Shown here piece after piece: positions 27,433-35,932 of a stretch of DNA of 44,498 nt (positions within the stretch are counted from its first letter, which is position 1; every line of letters begins with the position of its first letter). The notes under the pieces were generated by a model, which saw only the letters and a program-made list of their open reading frames with translations, searched no databases and had not been told where the DNA came from. This DNA comes from Acidobacteriota bacterium (GTDB lineage Bacteria; Acidobacteriota; Terriglobia; Acidiferrales; UBA7541). The stretch is from positions 1-44,498 of the forward strand of contig QHYJ01000334.1 of the NCBI GenBank assembly GCA_003223255.1, given 5' to 3'. A program made the position numbers and the translations under genes.

Positions 27433-29517
27433 ATGATCATCCGCAAACCTGCAGTGTGCCTTTCCGCCGTGTTGCTCGCGAGTTCTGCCTTAGCGCAGTC
27501 CCAAGAAACCAAAGAAAAGCAAGCAGCGCCTGCCCCGGCGCCGCGCAGTAAAGAAGGAAAGAAATTGTTTGGCACAACGGAAGCACTGCGCATCGCGCGT
27601 GTATTTTCTCCGCGCATTTCTCCGGACGGCTCGCGCGTCGCATATCTGGTCGCGGAAAACAAAATGGAGAAGGACAAGCCGTGGAAATCCGTGACCCAGC
27701 TATGGCTCACATCGACTTCGGGATCCGCTGGCTCTTCGCGGCAATACACGCGCGGCGAAGAAAGCGTTTCCGATGTGCAGTGGTCGCCCGGCGGCAAGAT
27801 TGTGGGCTTCCTGATGAACGCCGGCGACGAAAAAGAGAAAAAGCAGCAGGTTTGGTTCATGTACGTAGACGGCGGAGAGCCCTGGCAAGTCACGAAACAC
27901 AAGTCCGGCGTGCGCGCGTTCGAATTCTCACCGGATGGCAAAACGCTCCTTCTCGTGGCGACGGAACCCGAGAGCGAGGACAAGGAAAAACGCGCGAAGA
28001 ATAAAGACGACGCCGAGGTCGTGGACCACGACTTGAAAATGGCGCAACTCTGGACTTGGGACATCGCTTCCGGTCAGGAGAAGCAAATCACTAAGGGCGA
28101 TTTCACGGTCAGCGATCCGCGCTGGTCGCCGGACGGCACACATGTCACCTTTACCAGCAATCCGACACCGCGCCTCGATGATAGCAGCCTGCAAACCGCA
28201 TGGGTTCTGGACGTAAGCACTGGAAAGCAACGCAAAGTGTCCGACACAACCGAATTCACGCACACCGCGCGGTGGTCCCCGGACGGAAAATGGATTGCCT
28301 ATCTCGTCAGTCGCGGGGCTCCCTTTTTGCAAACGAATCTCTTTGTGGCCAGCGCCGATGGCGGCAGAGACAAAAAACTGACCAATGGGTTCGAGCTGAA
28401 TGCAGGTGAACCAGCTTGGGGACCGGACGGCATGAGCATCTATTTCAGCGGCAATACGCGTGAGTCTATGGAAATTTTTGCCGCGGACGTTGCGTCCGGC
28501 ACGGTGCGCCAGCTCACCGAAAAGTCCGGCGTGATCAATCTGAGCGGGATTAGCTCCAACGGTCAAACCGCGGTTGGGACTTCGAGCGATCCCGAGCATC
28601 CCCCTGAAGTCTTCCGGAGCGATCTGAAATTCAGCGCCATCCAGCCGATTACGAATCACAACGCCTGGCTGGCCGAATATGCGCTGGCCAGCACTGAGGT
28701 CGTGAAGTGGGAGAGCAGCAAGGACGGCATGGAAATCGACGGCATCGTGACCAAGCCCGTGGACTTCGAAGCTTCGCGCAAGGATCCGTTCCTTCTGAAC
28801 CCCCACGGCGGCCCCACGGGAGCCTCGCTGCTGACGTTTAACCCCACGGAGCAAATTCTCTCGGCCAACGGCTACCTGGTGCTGGAGCCGAATTTCCGTG
28901 GTTCGACAGGTCGTGGAGAAAAATTTGCCGGCGCGAACCAGAACGATTGGGGCGACGGCGATTACAAAGATGATATGAGCGGAGTGCAAGCCATGGTGGA
29001 TAAGGGCTGGGCGGATCCGGAGCGGCTCGGAGCGTTCGGCTGGTCCTACGGCGGCTATATGACCATGTGGATCGACACGCAAACCAATCGCTTCAAGGCG
29101 ATTTCACCGGGCGCGGGTCTGCCCGACCTCTATTCGATGTATTCGCAAACCGACATTCACCGCTACATGACAATGTTTTTCGACTCTAAGGCGCCCTGGG
29201 ACAATTTCCAGGAATACTGGGATCACTCGCCCATGAAGTACATTGCCAATGTGAAGACGCCAACCATGATCCTGCACGGACAGGCGGACACACGCGTGCC
29301 GATTCCTCAGGCCGAGGAGTTCTATCGCGCGCTGTACGAGCGCCACGTTCCCGTGGAGTACATAACCTATCCCAGAGAAAACCATGGCTTCGTCGAGCCA
29401 CGCCACATTCAGGACCGCTGGCAGCGCTACCTGATCTTCTTCGGGAAATACCTGAACAATCCGCCGAAAACCGAGCCGCAGGATGTTCTGGAGCGCCTGA
29501 GCAAGGACTTGCCGTAG
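27433..29517 (+). CDS. S9 family peptidase (prolyl oligopeptidase/acylaminoacyl peptidase type)
   Basis: A 694-residue serine peptidase with a cleavable signal peptide (VCLSAVLLASSALAQSQ), so probably periplasmic or secreted. Residues about 40-410 are a TolB/WD-like beta-propeller with repeated SPDG motifs (FSPDGKTLLLVATE, RWSPDGTHVTFTSN, RWSPDGKWIAYLVS). The C-terminal alpha/beta-hydrolase domain has the oxyanion-side HGGPTG motif, the nucleophile in GWSYGGYMT, the Asp in LHGQADTRVP and the His in YPRENHGF. The family cleaves short peptides. GAGG precedes ATG 27433. It starts 117 nt after the VWA gene beyond a hairpin, so it is probably a separate unit. Confidence 0.95.
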   Translation: MIIRKPAVCLSAVLLASSALAQSQETKEKQAAPAPAPRSKEGKKLFGTTEALRIARVFSPRISPDGSRVAYLVAENKMEKDKPWKSVTQLWLTSTSGSAGSSRQYTRGEESVSDVQWSPGGKIVGFLMNAGDEKEKKQQVWFMYVDGGEPWQVTKHKSGVRAFEFSPDGKTLLLVATEPESEDKEKRAKNKDDAEVVDHDLKMAQLWTWDIASGQEKQITKGDFTVSDPRWSPDGTHVTFTSNPTPRLDDSSLQTAWVLDVSTGKQRKVSDTTEFTHTARWSPDGKWIAYLVSRGAPFLQTNLFVASADGGRDKKLTNGFELNAGEPAWGPDGMSIYFSGNTRESMEIFAADVASGTVRQLTEKSGVINLSGISSNGQTAVGTSSDPEHPPEVFRSDLKFSAIQPITNHNAWLAEYALASTEVVKWESSKDGMEIDGIVTKPVDFEASRKDPFLLNPHGGPTGASLLTFNPTEQILSANGYLVLEPNFRGSTGRGEKFAGANQNDWGDGDYKDDMSGVQAMVDKGWADPERLGAFGWSYGGYMTMWIDTQTNRFKAISPGAGLPDLYSMYSQTDIHRYMTMFFDSKAPWDNFQEYWDHSPMKYIANVKTPTMILHGQADTRVPIPQAEEFYRALYERHVPVEYITYPRENHGFVEPRHIQDRWQRYLIFFGKYLNNPPKTEPQDVLERLSKDLP

Positions 29518-29575
29518 TGGGCTGGTCTTCAGTCTCCAGTTCTGCGTTCGTCAGAGTTTGCACGCCCCTTGAGCG

Positions 29576-30469
29576 TTAGCGTTCATGCGGCTGCGAAGGA
29601 TTCTGCGCAGCAGGCGCAGCGCTTGCAGCGCTCTTTGGCGGCTGAAACGACGCGCGCTTCAAATACCCGTCGCCGTCGATGTACGCCCTGATTTCCGTCC
29701 CTTGCGCGAATACAACTTCTTTGCCGTGCGCGAGGGGAAGAATCGACCCCGTCGTGGAATTGCTTCCAACACTTTCCTGGAAAGACCGGGCGGCAGCCTT
29801 CTCGTTGTCGGCAAGATGGACAAACTTGACACTGATTCCGAGTTTCCCGCCCTTGCCCATGCGTTTCTTAGGTTCAGCCTCGCTCACCACGGCTTCCGAG
29901 GAAGCTCCACTGGAAATTAAGCAAAGACCGTCCACCAAAACATCCTCGGCAACCACCAAATCGACGGCGTCGCCGACATGGGCTGTTTCCGAAGAGATGG
30001 TCTTGCTGAGTTTCAAGCGGATAAGCGTGTTATTAGGCAAAGTGAGATCGAAACCAGCCGGGATAGGGTTCGCCGGAGGTGGTGGCGGTGCAGCCGCGTC
30101 GTACGCCGTGCGAGGCCGCCTAACCGGTGGAACCGCCGAAGCGGGCGCCTTCGGACCGGGCTTGTCTTTCAGCAGGACAAGAGTCCCTTCCCCGACGTAC
30201 CCGGTTTCGCCGCTGGCCGTACGCACGGCGAAAAAGCCCTGATAGCGCCCGGTCACCTCGAGCTGCTCGCCGCACTGGAGAGTCCTCAGCACCTCCATGG
30301 TGGTGATGGAACTGTAGAGATAGGTGTAGTCGCCTTGGCGCGCACAGGTGACTTGTCCAAGATGCTGCGCGATTGCGAAAGCCGGGAGAAAGAGAAAGAA
30401 GCTTCCGAAAAGATACTTGGCACTCAGTTTCGTGATGCACCTGCTGGACCGAAGGGATAATTGCTTCAC
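29576..30469 (-). CDS. Exported protein with SH3-like domain and a TxxxLxxTxSSxxAHxGD domain
   Basis: A 297-residue protein starting at GTG 30469 with AAGGAAAG upstream. A signal peptide is likely (KYLFGSFFLFLPAFAIAQHL). Residues about 40-105 look like a bacterial SH3 domain (YLYSSITTMEVLRTLQCGEQ; FFAVRTASGETGYVGEG). A Pro/Ala-rich linker leads to a beta-rich domain (about 145-225) with NTLIRLKLSKTISSETAHVG, then a Ser/Ala/Pro/Gln tail. The beta-rich domain is visibly similar to that of the lipoprotein at 31133-31828. It faces the S9 peptidase gene convergently with a 58-nt gap. Function is unknown; a cell-wall or envelope-binding role is an inference from the SH3 part. Confidence 0.78.
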   Translation of the reverse strand: MKQLSLRSSRCITKLSAKYLFGSFFLFLPAFAIAQHLGQVTCARQGDYTYLYSSITTMEVLRTLQCGEQLEVTGRYQGFFAVRTASGETGYVGEGTLVLLKDKPGPKAPASAVPPVRRPRTAYDAAAPPPPPANPIPAGFDLTLPNNTLIRLKLSKTISSETAHVGDAVDLVVAEDVLVDGLCLISSGASSEAVVSEAEPKKRMGKGGKLGISVKFVHLADNEKAAARSFQESVGSNSTTGSILPLAHGKEVVFAQGTEIRAYIDGDGYLKRASFQPPKSAASAAPAAQNPSQPHER

Positions 30470-30806
30470 TTTCTTTCCTTATTCCAACCCACCGCGGCGG
30501 CCCTGAGAAGGAGCACAGCTGCTGGTCTTGCACAAAAAGGTACGATCGCAGGAACAACTAAAGGGCGCGGCGCAGCGGCGCATGGTAAAGCCAACTGCAA
30601 AGGTTCGAAATGATTTGCAATTCCGGGCGCAGGCCACCGCGCAATGCTGCCCGAAACGAGACGCCACATCCGCGATGGCACAGCTCCTCTCGCTCTTTCC
30701 TCTCGCGCTCATCCTGCAATCTGCACCCTCTGACACTACAATGCCTTGCGAGCCTCCTGGCGACGCGCCGTAAGGGAGCTGGCTTCCAGCGTGCAAGAAC
30801 CAGGGG
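30470..30806. other. 337-nt stretch without a supportable gene
   Basis: Several short open frames overlap on both strands here, but none has a recognisable family, signal or ribosome site. It holds the upstream region of the minus-strand SH3 gene and ends where HD-GYP homology begins at about 30807. Confidence 0.4.
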
Positions 30807-31030
30807 GCCATGACTTCCGACCGCCCTTATCAGCGCGCCACTTCCTTCGAATCCGCGCCGAAACCATTCGCCGCTTCTCCGGCACACGCTTCGACCCCCA
30901 AGTCGTCAACGTATTCCTGAGCATCCCTGAACACATCTGGCTCACGAGCGCACGAAAACAGCGCCAGATTGCCGGACTCTCGCCGGAGCTTCGCAGAAAT
31001 CCCGGCCTCCACCGCTTGGGTTGGGCTTGA
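30807..31030 (+). pseudogene. C-terminal remnant of an HD-GYP domain protein
   Basis: The plus strand reads AMTSDRPYQRATSFES in one frame to about 30857. After loss of one base it continues as ETIRRFSGTRFDPQVVNVFL and SIPEHIW in another frame. This is the end of an HD-GYP phosphodiesterase domain (family consensus like DAMTSDRPYR...EIRR..GTQFDP.VV..FL). The HD and GYP catalytic parts are absent upstream, so this is a truncated, frameshifted relic. HD-GYP enzymes degrade cyclic di-GMP. Confidence 0.7.
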
Positions 31031-31132
31031 TTCCCTGATGCACACACCGGTCGTGACGCTGCTTTGACTTCCGCATTTTTCGGAGTAAGGTGGAAGTAGT
31101 AGGCCGATCCAGCCCAAGGGGAGGATTTTTTG

Positions 31133-31828
31133 ATGATTCGTCGTTGTGCTTGGATGGTTGTGTGTTCCCTCTTTTTCAGTTTGCTTATTGTTGGTTGCCA
31201 GGGTCAAAAAGCCGCGGACCAGCAAGCCTCGGGCGGCCCGGATTCTACTGCGAGTTCGTCGCCATCCGTCGCGGAATCCGCCAAGAGTGCTGTAAAGCGG
31301 GCGCTGGAACCGAAACCCCTGGTCGTACCTGCAGACACCGTAATTGCCGTCGTCCTCGACCAGACCGTGAGCTCGAAAAGCGCCCATCCCGGCGACAAGT
31401 TTTCCGTCACCATCGAATCTCCCGTCGAGATTGGAGGAAAAGTGGCCATCCCGAAAGGCGCGCGCGCCGATGGTGTCGTGCGAGACGCCAAGGCCGCAGG
31501 CCGCTTCAAAGGCGGCGCTTCGCTCGCGCTGGAATTGACCAGCATCACCGTGGCGGGCCGCGACTATGAGGTCCAAACTTCTTCCGCCGCTATGGCCAGT
31601 AAGGGCAAAGGCAAGCGCACTGCCGCAATGGTTGGTGGCGGCGCGGCCGGAGGCGCGGCGATTGGTGGCATTGCCGGTGGCGGAAAGGGCGCGGCCATCG
31701 GCGCCCTGATCGGTGCTGTGGCCGGTACCGGCGGCGCTGGCTTCACCGGCAATCGTGACATTACTCTTAGCGCGGAAACCCCGCTCGACTTCAAACTTCT
31801 TCAGCCCGTAAAGATTCGCGAAAAGTAG
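31133..31828 (+). CDS. Lipoprotein with glycine-zipper segment
   Basis: A 231-residue protein starting at ATG 31133 after AAGGGGAGG. The N-terminus is a lipoprotein signal (RRCAWMVVCSLFFSLLIVGC) with the lipobox cysteine. A Gln/Ala/Ser linker precedes a beta-rich domain (about 60-150) with DTVIAVVLDQTVSSKSAHPG and FKGGASLALELTSITVAG. A glycine-zipper-like hydrophobic segment (GGGAAGGAAIGGIAGGGKGA, then IGALIGAVAGTGG) follows, and the end is predicted beta. The beta-rich domain matches that of the SH3 protein at 29576-30469. A strong terminator lies directly after the stop. Probably an envelope protein; function unknown. Confidence 0.85.
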   Translation: MIRRCAWMVVCSLFFSLLIVGCQGQKAADQQASGGPDSTASSSPSVAESAKSAVKRALEPKPLVVPADTVIAVVLDQTVSSKSAHPGDKFSVTIESPVEIGGKVAIPKGARADGVVRDAKAAGRFKGGASLALELTSITVAGRDYEVQTSSAAMASKGKGKRTAAMVGGGAAGGAAIGGIAGGGKGAAIGALIGAVAGTGGAGFTGNRDITLSAETPLDFKLLQPVKIREK

Positions 31829-31853
31829 TCTAGACAAAATTAGCTTTGTCCTT

Positions 31854-31896
31854 GGCGCTCCGTGGTTCCGTCTCCTTTTCCGCGGAGCGCCTTTTA
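31854..31896 (+). terminator. Rho-independent terminator after the lipoprotein gene
   Basis: GGCGCTCCGTGG (31854-31865) pairs with CCGCGGAGCGCC (31880-31891), a 12-bp stem including one G-U pair, followed by TTTTA. A smaller hairpin, GACAAA...TTTGTC (31833-31850), precedes it. Confidence 0.8.
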
Positions 31897-32179
31897 TCTA
31901 ATCGCGCAGACGTCTCCATCGCTGGGCGCCGCAATTTTCCGTCCTTCTTATGGTAGCGGCGCCGCCTGCCTGCGGTAATCAGGCATGCTGCACCCCAGCT
32001 TGGCATCAATCTAAGAGTCATTTCGAACGGAGGGGCAGCAGTTCTTGCTGCCCCGAAGAGAGAAATCTCTCCTCGATTCTCGATTTTCCACGTACCAATT
32101 TCTAATTCGTATTTTCGATTTTCGAACTTCGATTTATTACCACAGAAGCGTTAGAATCCTTCCAAGGCTGAGGACGCCC
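31897..32179. other. Intergenic stretch with dispersed-repeat fragments
   Basis: No gene is seen. It holds the modular hairpin repeat at 32017-32075 and an AT-rich stretch of TTCTCGATTTTCC / TTTTCGATTTTCG type (32075-32135). A related motif (GAAATTGGAAAATCGAAAAT) lies after nagB near 38943, suggesting a second intergenic repeat type. Confidence 0.5.
32017..32075 (+). repeat. Modular intergenic repeat, copy 1
   Basis: It starts GTCATTTCGA (32017-32026), then a hairpin GGGGCAGCA / TGCTGCCCC (32032-32040 and 32046-32054), and closes with a GAGAAATCTCTCCTCG block ending at 32075. Its ends match the copy at 39065-39125 while the hairpin sequence differs. Confidence 0.7.
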
Positions 32180-33385
32180 ATGGAATCCGCCTACATTTGC
32201 GACGCCATTCGAACCCCCTTCGGCCGCTACGCCGGCACGCTCGCCGCCATCCGCACCGACGATCTCGCCGCCATTTCCATCAAAGCTCTTGTCGAACGCA
32301 ACGCCAAAGTCGATTGGAACGCCCTCGACGACGTTGTCTACGGTTGCGCCAACCAAGCTGGCGAGGACAATCGCAACGTCGGCCGCATGGCCCTTTTGCT
32401 TGCCGGTCTTCCCAAAGAAGTTCCCGGTTCTACCGTGAATCGTCTCTGTGGCTCCAGCATGGACGCCGTCGCCACCGCTTCGCGCGCCATCAAATCCGGC
32501 GAAGCCGAACTTGTGATCGCAGGCGGCGTCGAAAGCATGTCTCGCGCCCCCTTCGTCCTGGGCAAGGCCGATAGCGCCTTCTCGCGCTCGGCGAAGCTCG
32601 AAGACACCACCATCGGCTGGCGCTTCGTCAATCCGCTGATGAAAGCGAAGTACGGCACCGACTCCATGCCGGAAACCGGCGAAATCGTGGCCGAAGAATT
32701 TCACATTTCGCGCCAGGATCAGGACCTTTTCGCTCTCCGTAGCCAGCAGCGCGCCGCGGACGCCATCCGCTCCTGCCGCATGAGCCGGGAAATCGTTCCC
32801 GTCCCCATCCCGCAGAAAAAAGGCGACCCTGTGCTTTTTTCTCAAGACGAGCATCCTCGCCCCGACACGACGCTCGATGCCCTCTCCAAACTAAAGCCTA
32901 TCGTGAGGCCTGATGGCACCATTACCGCAGGGAACGCTTCCGGCGTAAACGACGGCGCATGCGCCTTGCTTGCGGCTTCGGAAGCAGCGGCCAAGCGCCA
33001 CGGCCTCACGCCCAAGGCGCGCGTCGTCGCCGCCGCCGCTGCCGGCGTTGCTCCGCGCATCATGGGCATGGGTCCAGCGCCTGCGACGCGCAAAGTCCTC
33101 GCGAAAGCTGGTCTGCAGCTCTCGCAGATGGACGTCATCGAGCTCAACGAAGCTTTCGCCTCGCAAGCGCTCGCCGTCCTCCGCGACCTCGGCCTCCCTG
33201 ACGACGCGCCACACGTCAATCCCAACGGCGGCGCCATCGCCATCGGCCACCCGCTCGGTGCCAGCGGCGCGCGCCTCGTCACTACCGCGCTCTATCAACT
33301 CCTGCGCACCAACGGCCGCTACGCCCTCTGCACCATGTGCATCGGCGTCGGCCAGGGCATCGCCGTCATCCTCGAACGCGTCTGA
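32180..33385 (+). CDS. pcaF: Acetyl-CoA acyltransferase, 3-oxoadipyl-CoA thiolase type
   Basis: A 401-residue thiolase starting at ATG 32180 (MESAYICDAIRTPFGRYAGT). The wording YGCANQAGEDNRNVGRMALL and NRLCGSSMDAVATASRAI is that of PcaF/PaaJ-type 3-oxoadipyl-CoA thiolases. The nucleophilic Cys is in NRLCGSS; other active-site parts are NEAFASQ, GGAIAIGHPLGASGAR and the second Cys in CTMCIGVGQG. It cleaves 3-oxoadipyl-CoA to acetyl-CoA and succinyl-CoA, the last step of the beta-ketoadipate pathway. pcaD lies 2.5 kb downstream on the same strand, which supports the specific call over a general acetyl-CoA acetyltransferase. Confidence 0.9.
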   Translation: MESAYICDAIRTPFGRYAGTLAAIRTDDLAAISIKALVERNAKVDWNALDDVVYGCANQAGEDNRNVGRMALLLAGLPKEVPGSTVNRLCGSSMDAVATASRAIKSGEAELVIAGGVESMSRAPFVLGKADSAFSRSAKLEDTTIGWRFVNPLMKAKYGTDSMPETGEIVAEEFHISRQDQDLFALRSQQRAADAIRSCRMSREIVPVPIPQKKGDPVLFSQDEHPRPDTTLDALSKLKPIVRPDGTITAGNASGVNDGACALLAASEAAAKRHGLTPKARVVAAAAAGVAPRIMGMGPAPATRKVLAKAGLQLSQMDVIELNEAFASQALAVLRDLGLPDDAPHVNPNGGAIAIGHPLGASGARLVTTALYQLLRTNGRYALCTMCIGVGQGIAVILERV

Positions 33386-33394
33386 GCCCCCGGC

Positions 33395-33904
33395 GTGCAA
33401 TACCCCTCTATTGGCAGCAATCCTTTCGCGGTGCTGACCGCGGTCGTCGCTCCCGCCATTCTCACCAACGCCTCTTCGGTCTTGGCGCTCGGCACGAGCA
33501 ATCGCCTTGCGCGCGTCGTGGATCGCACGCGCATTGTTGCCGCGCAGTTGGCTGCTTTCGAGCCGAGCACCGCGGACTATCAAATGTGGGCGGCGCAGTT
33601 GACCCCTTTGCATGTGCGCTCCCAATTCCTCGTCAAAGCGCTGCGCTTCTTCTACGCGGGACTCGGCTTGTTCGCTGCCTCCGCTCTTGTCTCCGTGGGC
33701 GGCTCCATTGTGTCCTACTATGGCCAGACCGTTCTCTTTGACACCGCCGCCGCGCTTGCAGTTCTTACGGGCGCGTCTGCAGTCTTCGGTTTGTGCGCGG
33801 GGTGTGTCTTAATGGTTCGCGAAACGCGGCTCGCCGTGAAATACTTGGAGGAGGAAGCGAAAACGCAAGCGGATCTTCAAGATCCCCCGCATCCGCCCCG
33901 CTAG
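33395..33904 (+). CDS. DUF2721 membrane protein
   Basis: A 169-residue protein with a GTG start 10 nt after the thiolase stop. The start NPFAVLTAVVAPAILTNASS and LALGTSNRLARVVDRTR are typical of DUF2721. There are three hydrophobic segments (about 12-32, 88-108, 118-140) with a helical stretch between the first two. The C-terminus is charged and Pro-rich. Spacing suggests co-transcription with pcaF, but no functional link is known. Confidence 0.85.
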   Translation: MQYPSIGSNPFAVLTAVVAPAILTNASSVLALGTSNRLARVVDRTRIVAAQLAAFEPSTADYQMWAAQLTPLHVRSQFLVKALRFFYAGLGLFAASALVSVGGSIVSYYGQTVLFDTAAALAVLTGASAVFGLCAGCVLMVRETRLAVKYLEEEAKTQADLQDPPHPPR

Positions 33905-33964
33905 CCTCATTCCCTGTTTCGAATCAGAGCGGCTGGTCCGCCACACTTGTGCAAGCTAGGACGG

Positions 33965-34652
33965 CTAGAGAGAAAGGTTTGCGCTTTTCAATGCCGACAA
34001 TCGCTCAAACACCCGTTCCACCATGCGGTCGCACCGTGCGCCCAGGAAGGGGAACGCGTCTTTCGCCATCGCTCCCACGCGCGCAAACAAGTCCCTTCGC
34101 ACCATCGCCCGCCCGCGATGCAGCCGCACTTTGACGTTCTCCTCGCTGAGGCTCAGCGCCGCCGCCGTTTCCGAAGTGCTCATTTCTTCCACGTCCCGCA
34201 ACATCAGCACCGTGCGGCTCCGGCAAGCCAAGGACCGCTTTCTCGAGCATGCGGCTCAGCTCCGCTTTGGATACAGTCTGCTCGGGATCAACAGCCGGGC
34301 TTCCAAGATTCACTGAAATCTCTCCCTCATTAGGATCGCTTCCAAATTGTTGAATGCGCTCCCTTTTTCGCAGCCGCGCCAGCGCTTCGTGGACCGCGAT
34401 CCGCGTGAGCCACGTGGAAAAAGCCGCGCGTCCCTCGAACTGGCGCAAATGCTCATAGGCGCGGACGTACGCTTCCTGCATCACGTCCTCCGCCTCGGCG
34501 CCATCGCGCACAATGGACATCACCACGCGGCAGAGTCTCTGGTTGTATCGCCGCATGATGATTTCGTAGAGTTCAAGCTCCCCGCCCAATATGCAGTTGA
34601 CCACTTCCTCATCGGTCCAACCTTCCACGCGAGCCTTTTCCAGCATCTCCAT
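33965..34652 (-). pseudogene. ECF sigma factor with a frameshift between regions 2 and 4
   Basis: From ATG 34652 the protein begins MEMLEKARVEGWTDEEVVNC and contains a normal sigma-2 region (YNQRLCRVVMSIVRDGAEAE; DVMQEAYVRAYEHLRQFEGR; AAFSTWLTRIAVHEALARLR). At about 34217 the frame fails after LPE. The following frame gives RTVLMLRDVEEMSTSETAAA and a good sigma-4 helix-turn-helix (LSLSEENVKVRLHRGRAM), ending at 33965. Relatives read LPEPYRTVLMLRDVE here, so about 5 nt are missing. Without region 4 the factor could not recognise -35 sites. No anti-sigma gene follows on the minus strand. Confidence 0.88.
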
Positions 34653-34790
34653 ATCTGCCCCAGAGTATAGAGTGTACAGCCCGCAAAGGGTTACAATGGG
34701 GGTTGCCCAAGTCTTTCCCCGGTACTAGCCCTGCCCTGAGGATCCTGTAACCCAACGAACCCTTCTCACTCTCTTCTTTGGAGGGCCGCA

Positions 34791-35219
34791 ATGAAAGAGT
34801 TCGATCCTCGTCTCAATGCCGCTTGGTGGGCGCTCCGCATTGCTCTGGGACTCGGCCCCATCATCGCCGGCGTCGACAAGTACTTCAACAAGCTCGCCGA
34901 CTGGGCCATGTACCTCAGCCCCATCGCTACCAAACTGATTCCTGTTAAAGACACTACCTTCATGCACGTCGTCGGCGTGGTCGAAATTATCGCCGGTGTG
35001 ATCGTACTGACCCGGTGGACCAAGATCGGTAGCTATATCGTCGGCTTATGGCTCCTCGCGATTGCCGCAAATTTGCTTACAACCGGCATGTTCTACGACC
35101 TCGCAGTCCGCGATGTCGAAATCGCCGTCGGCGCGTTCGCGCTCTCTCAACTCAGCGCGGTTCGCGAAGGCTTATTGTCTGGTGCTGGAGAGAAGCAAAC
35201 AGCGCCACAGCCAAGTTAG
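34791..35219 (+). CDS. DoxX-like small membrane protein
   Basis: A 142-residue protein with GGAGGG before ATG 34791. It has four hydrophobic segments (about 12-30, 60-80, 84-102, 106-126) and a DoxX-like pattern (WWALRIALGLGPIIAGVDKY; MHVVGVVEIIAGVIVLTRWT). Family members are inner-membrane proteins of varied or unknown function, some tied to redox stress. It is divergent from the ECF sigma relic, 138 nt away. Confidence 0.8.
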   Translation: MKEFDPRLNAAWWALRIALGLGPIIAGVDKYFNKLADWAMYLSPIATKLIPVKDTTFMHVVGVVEIIAGVIVLTRWTKIGSYIVGLWLLAIAANLLTTGMFYDLAVRDVEIAVGAFALSQLSAVREGLLSGAGEKQTAPQPS

Positions 35220-35333
35220 GCAACGCCGCTATGCCATTTTTGATTAAGGCGCAGAGCCCGGCGTCTGGAACTTCACTTTTTCAACATGCTGTTGATGCCA
35301 AGCCTCACAGTTTGTTGAGAAACGCAAGGTCAT

Positions 35334-35374
35334 GTCATTCCGAGGAGCGAAGCGACGAGGAATCTGCTTCTTCC
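35334..35374 (+). repeat. Intergenic repeat of the GTCATTCCGA type
   Basis: GTCATTCCGAGGAGCGAAGC and the following GACGAGGAATCTGCTTC resemble the REP-like elements frequent between Acidobacterial genes. The short inverted parts are TTCCGAGGAGCGAAGCGACG/GAGGAA. It lies between the DoxX-like gene and the small exported protein. Confidence 0.55.
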
Positions 35375-35465
35375 TAAGTTTTCGAGAAAGCTGATCTCTC
35401 CCTTCCCCGGGATGAAACGAGGCTGCTTTTCAAAAAGCTGCCAAAAACTCACCAGGAGGAAAATC

Positions 35466-35804
35466 ATGAAAAAGCTCAGTTATCTTGTGGTGTTGGGGTT
35501 GTTCGCGCTGCCTACGTTTGCGGCGGCGGAGACCTTTAACGACGTTCCCGTCGTGGACGCGAACTGCTCCAAGAAGGTCGCCGACAATCCCGACAGCCAT
35601 CCACGCGCCTGCGCTCTCAAGTGCGAGGCCAGCGGCTTCGGCGTCATCACCAGTGATAAGAAATTCCTGAAATTCGACGCCGAGGGGAACAAGCAAATCG
35701 TCGAAGCGCTCAAAGCTTCGAACAAAAAAGATCATTTGCGCGTCGATGTGAGCGGTGACGTTGAGGGCGACACCCTGAAGGTCACTTCCGTCAAGCTGCT
35801 GTAA
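35466..35804 (+). CDS. Small exported protein of unknown function
   Basis: A 112-residue protein with AGGAGG well placed before ATG 35466 and a clear signal peptide (KKLSYLVVLGLFALPTFAAA). The mature part has two cysteines placed like a disulphide pair (VDANCSKKVADNPDSHPRAC, with a third in ALKCEASGFG). A beta-rich end contains HLRVDVSGDVEGDTLKVTSV. I recognise no family name, though similar short periplasmic proteins occur in Acidobacteria. It stands alone between a repeat and pcaD. Confidence 0.82.
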   Translation: MKKLSYLVVLGLFALPTFAAAETFNDVPVVDANCSKKVADNPDSHPRACALKCEASGFGVITSDKKFLKFDAEGNKQIVEALKASNKKDHLRVDVSGDVEGDTLKVTSVKLL

Positions 35805-35932
35805 GACACGCAACCAGCTCGACGCCGGCGCGTTTTACTCAATCCTATCCGTCGATTTTGGCGGCGCTGGGCCGCGCCCGGTGTTTTGTGTGCCCGCTCG
35901 CGTTTCAGAACTCGCGACGTTACACTCTTCCC

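Noticed and set aside
30830-31837. 335-residue minus-strand frame opposite the lipoprotein gene
   Set aside because: Shadow of the lipoprotein and the HD-GYP relic; Gly/Arg-rich composition and no ribosome site.
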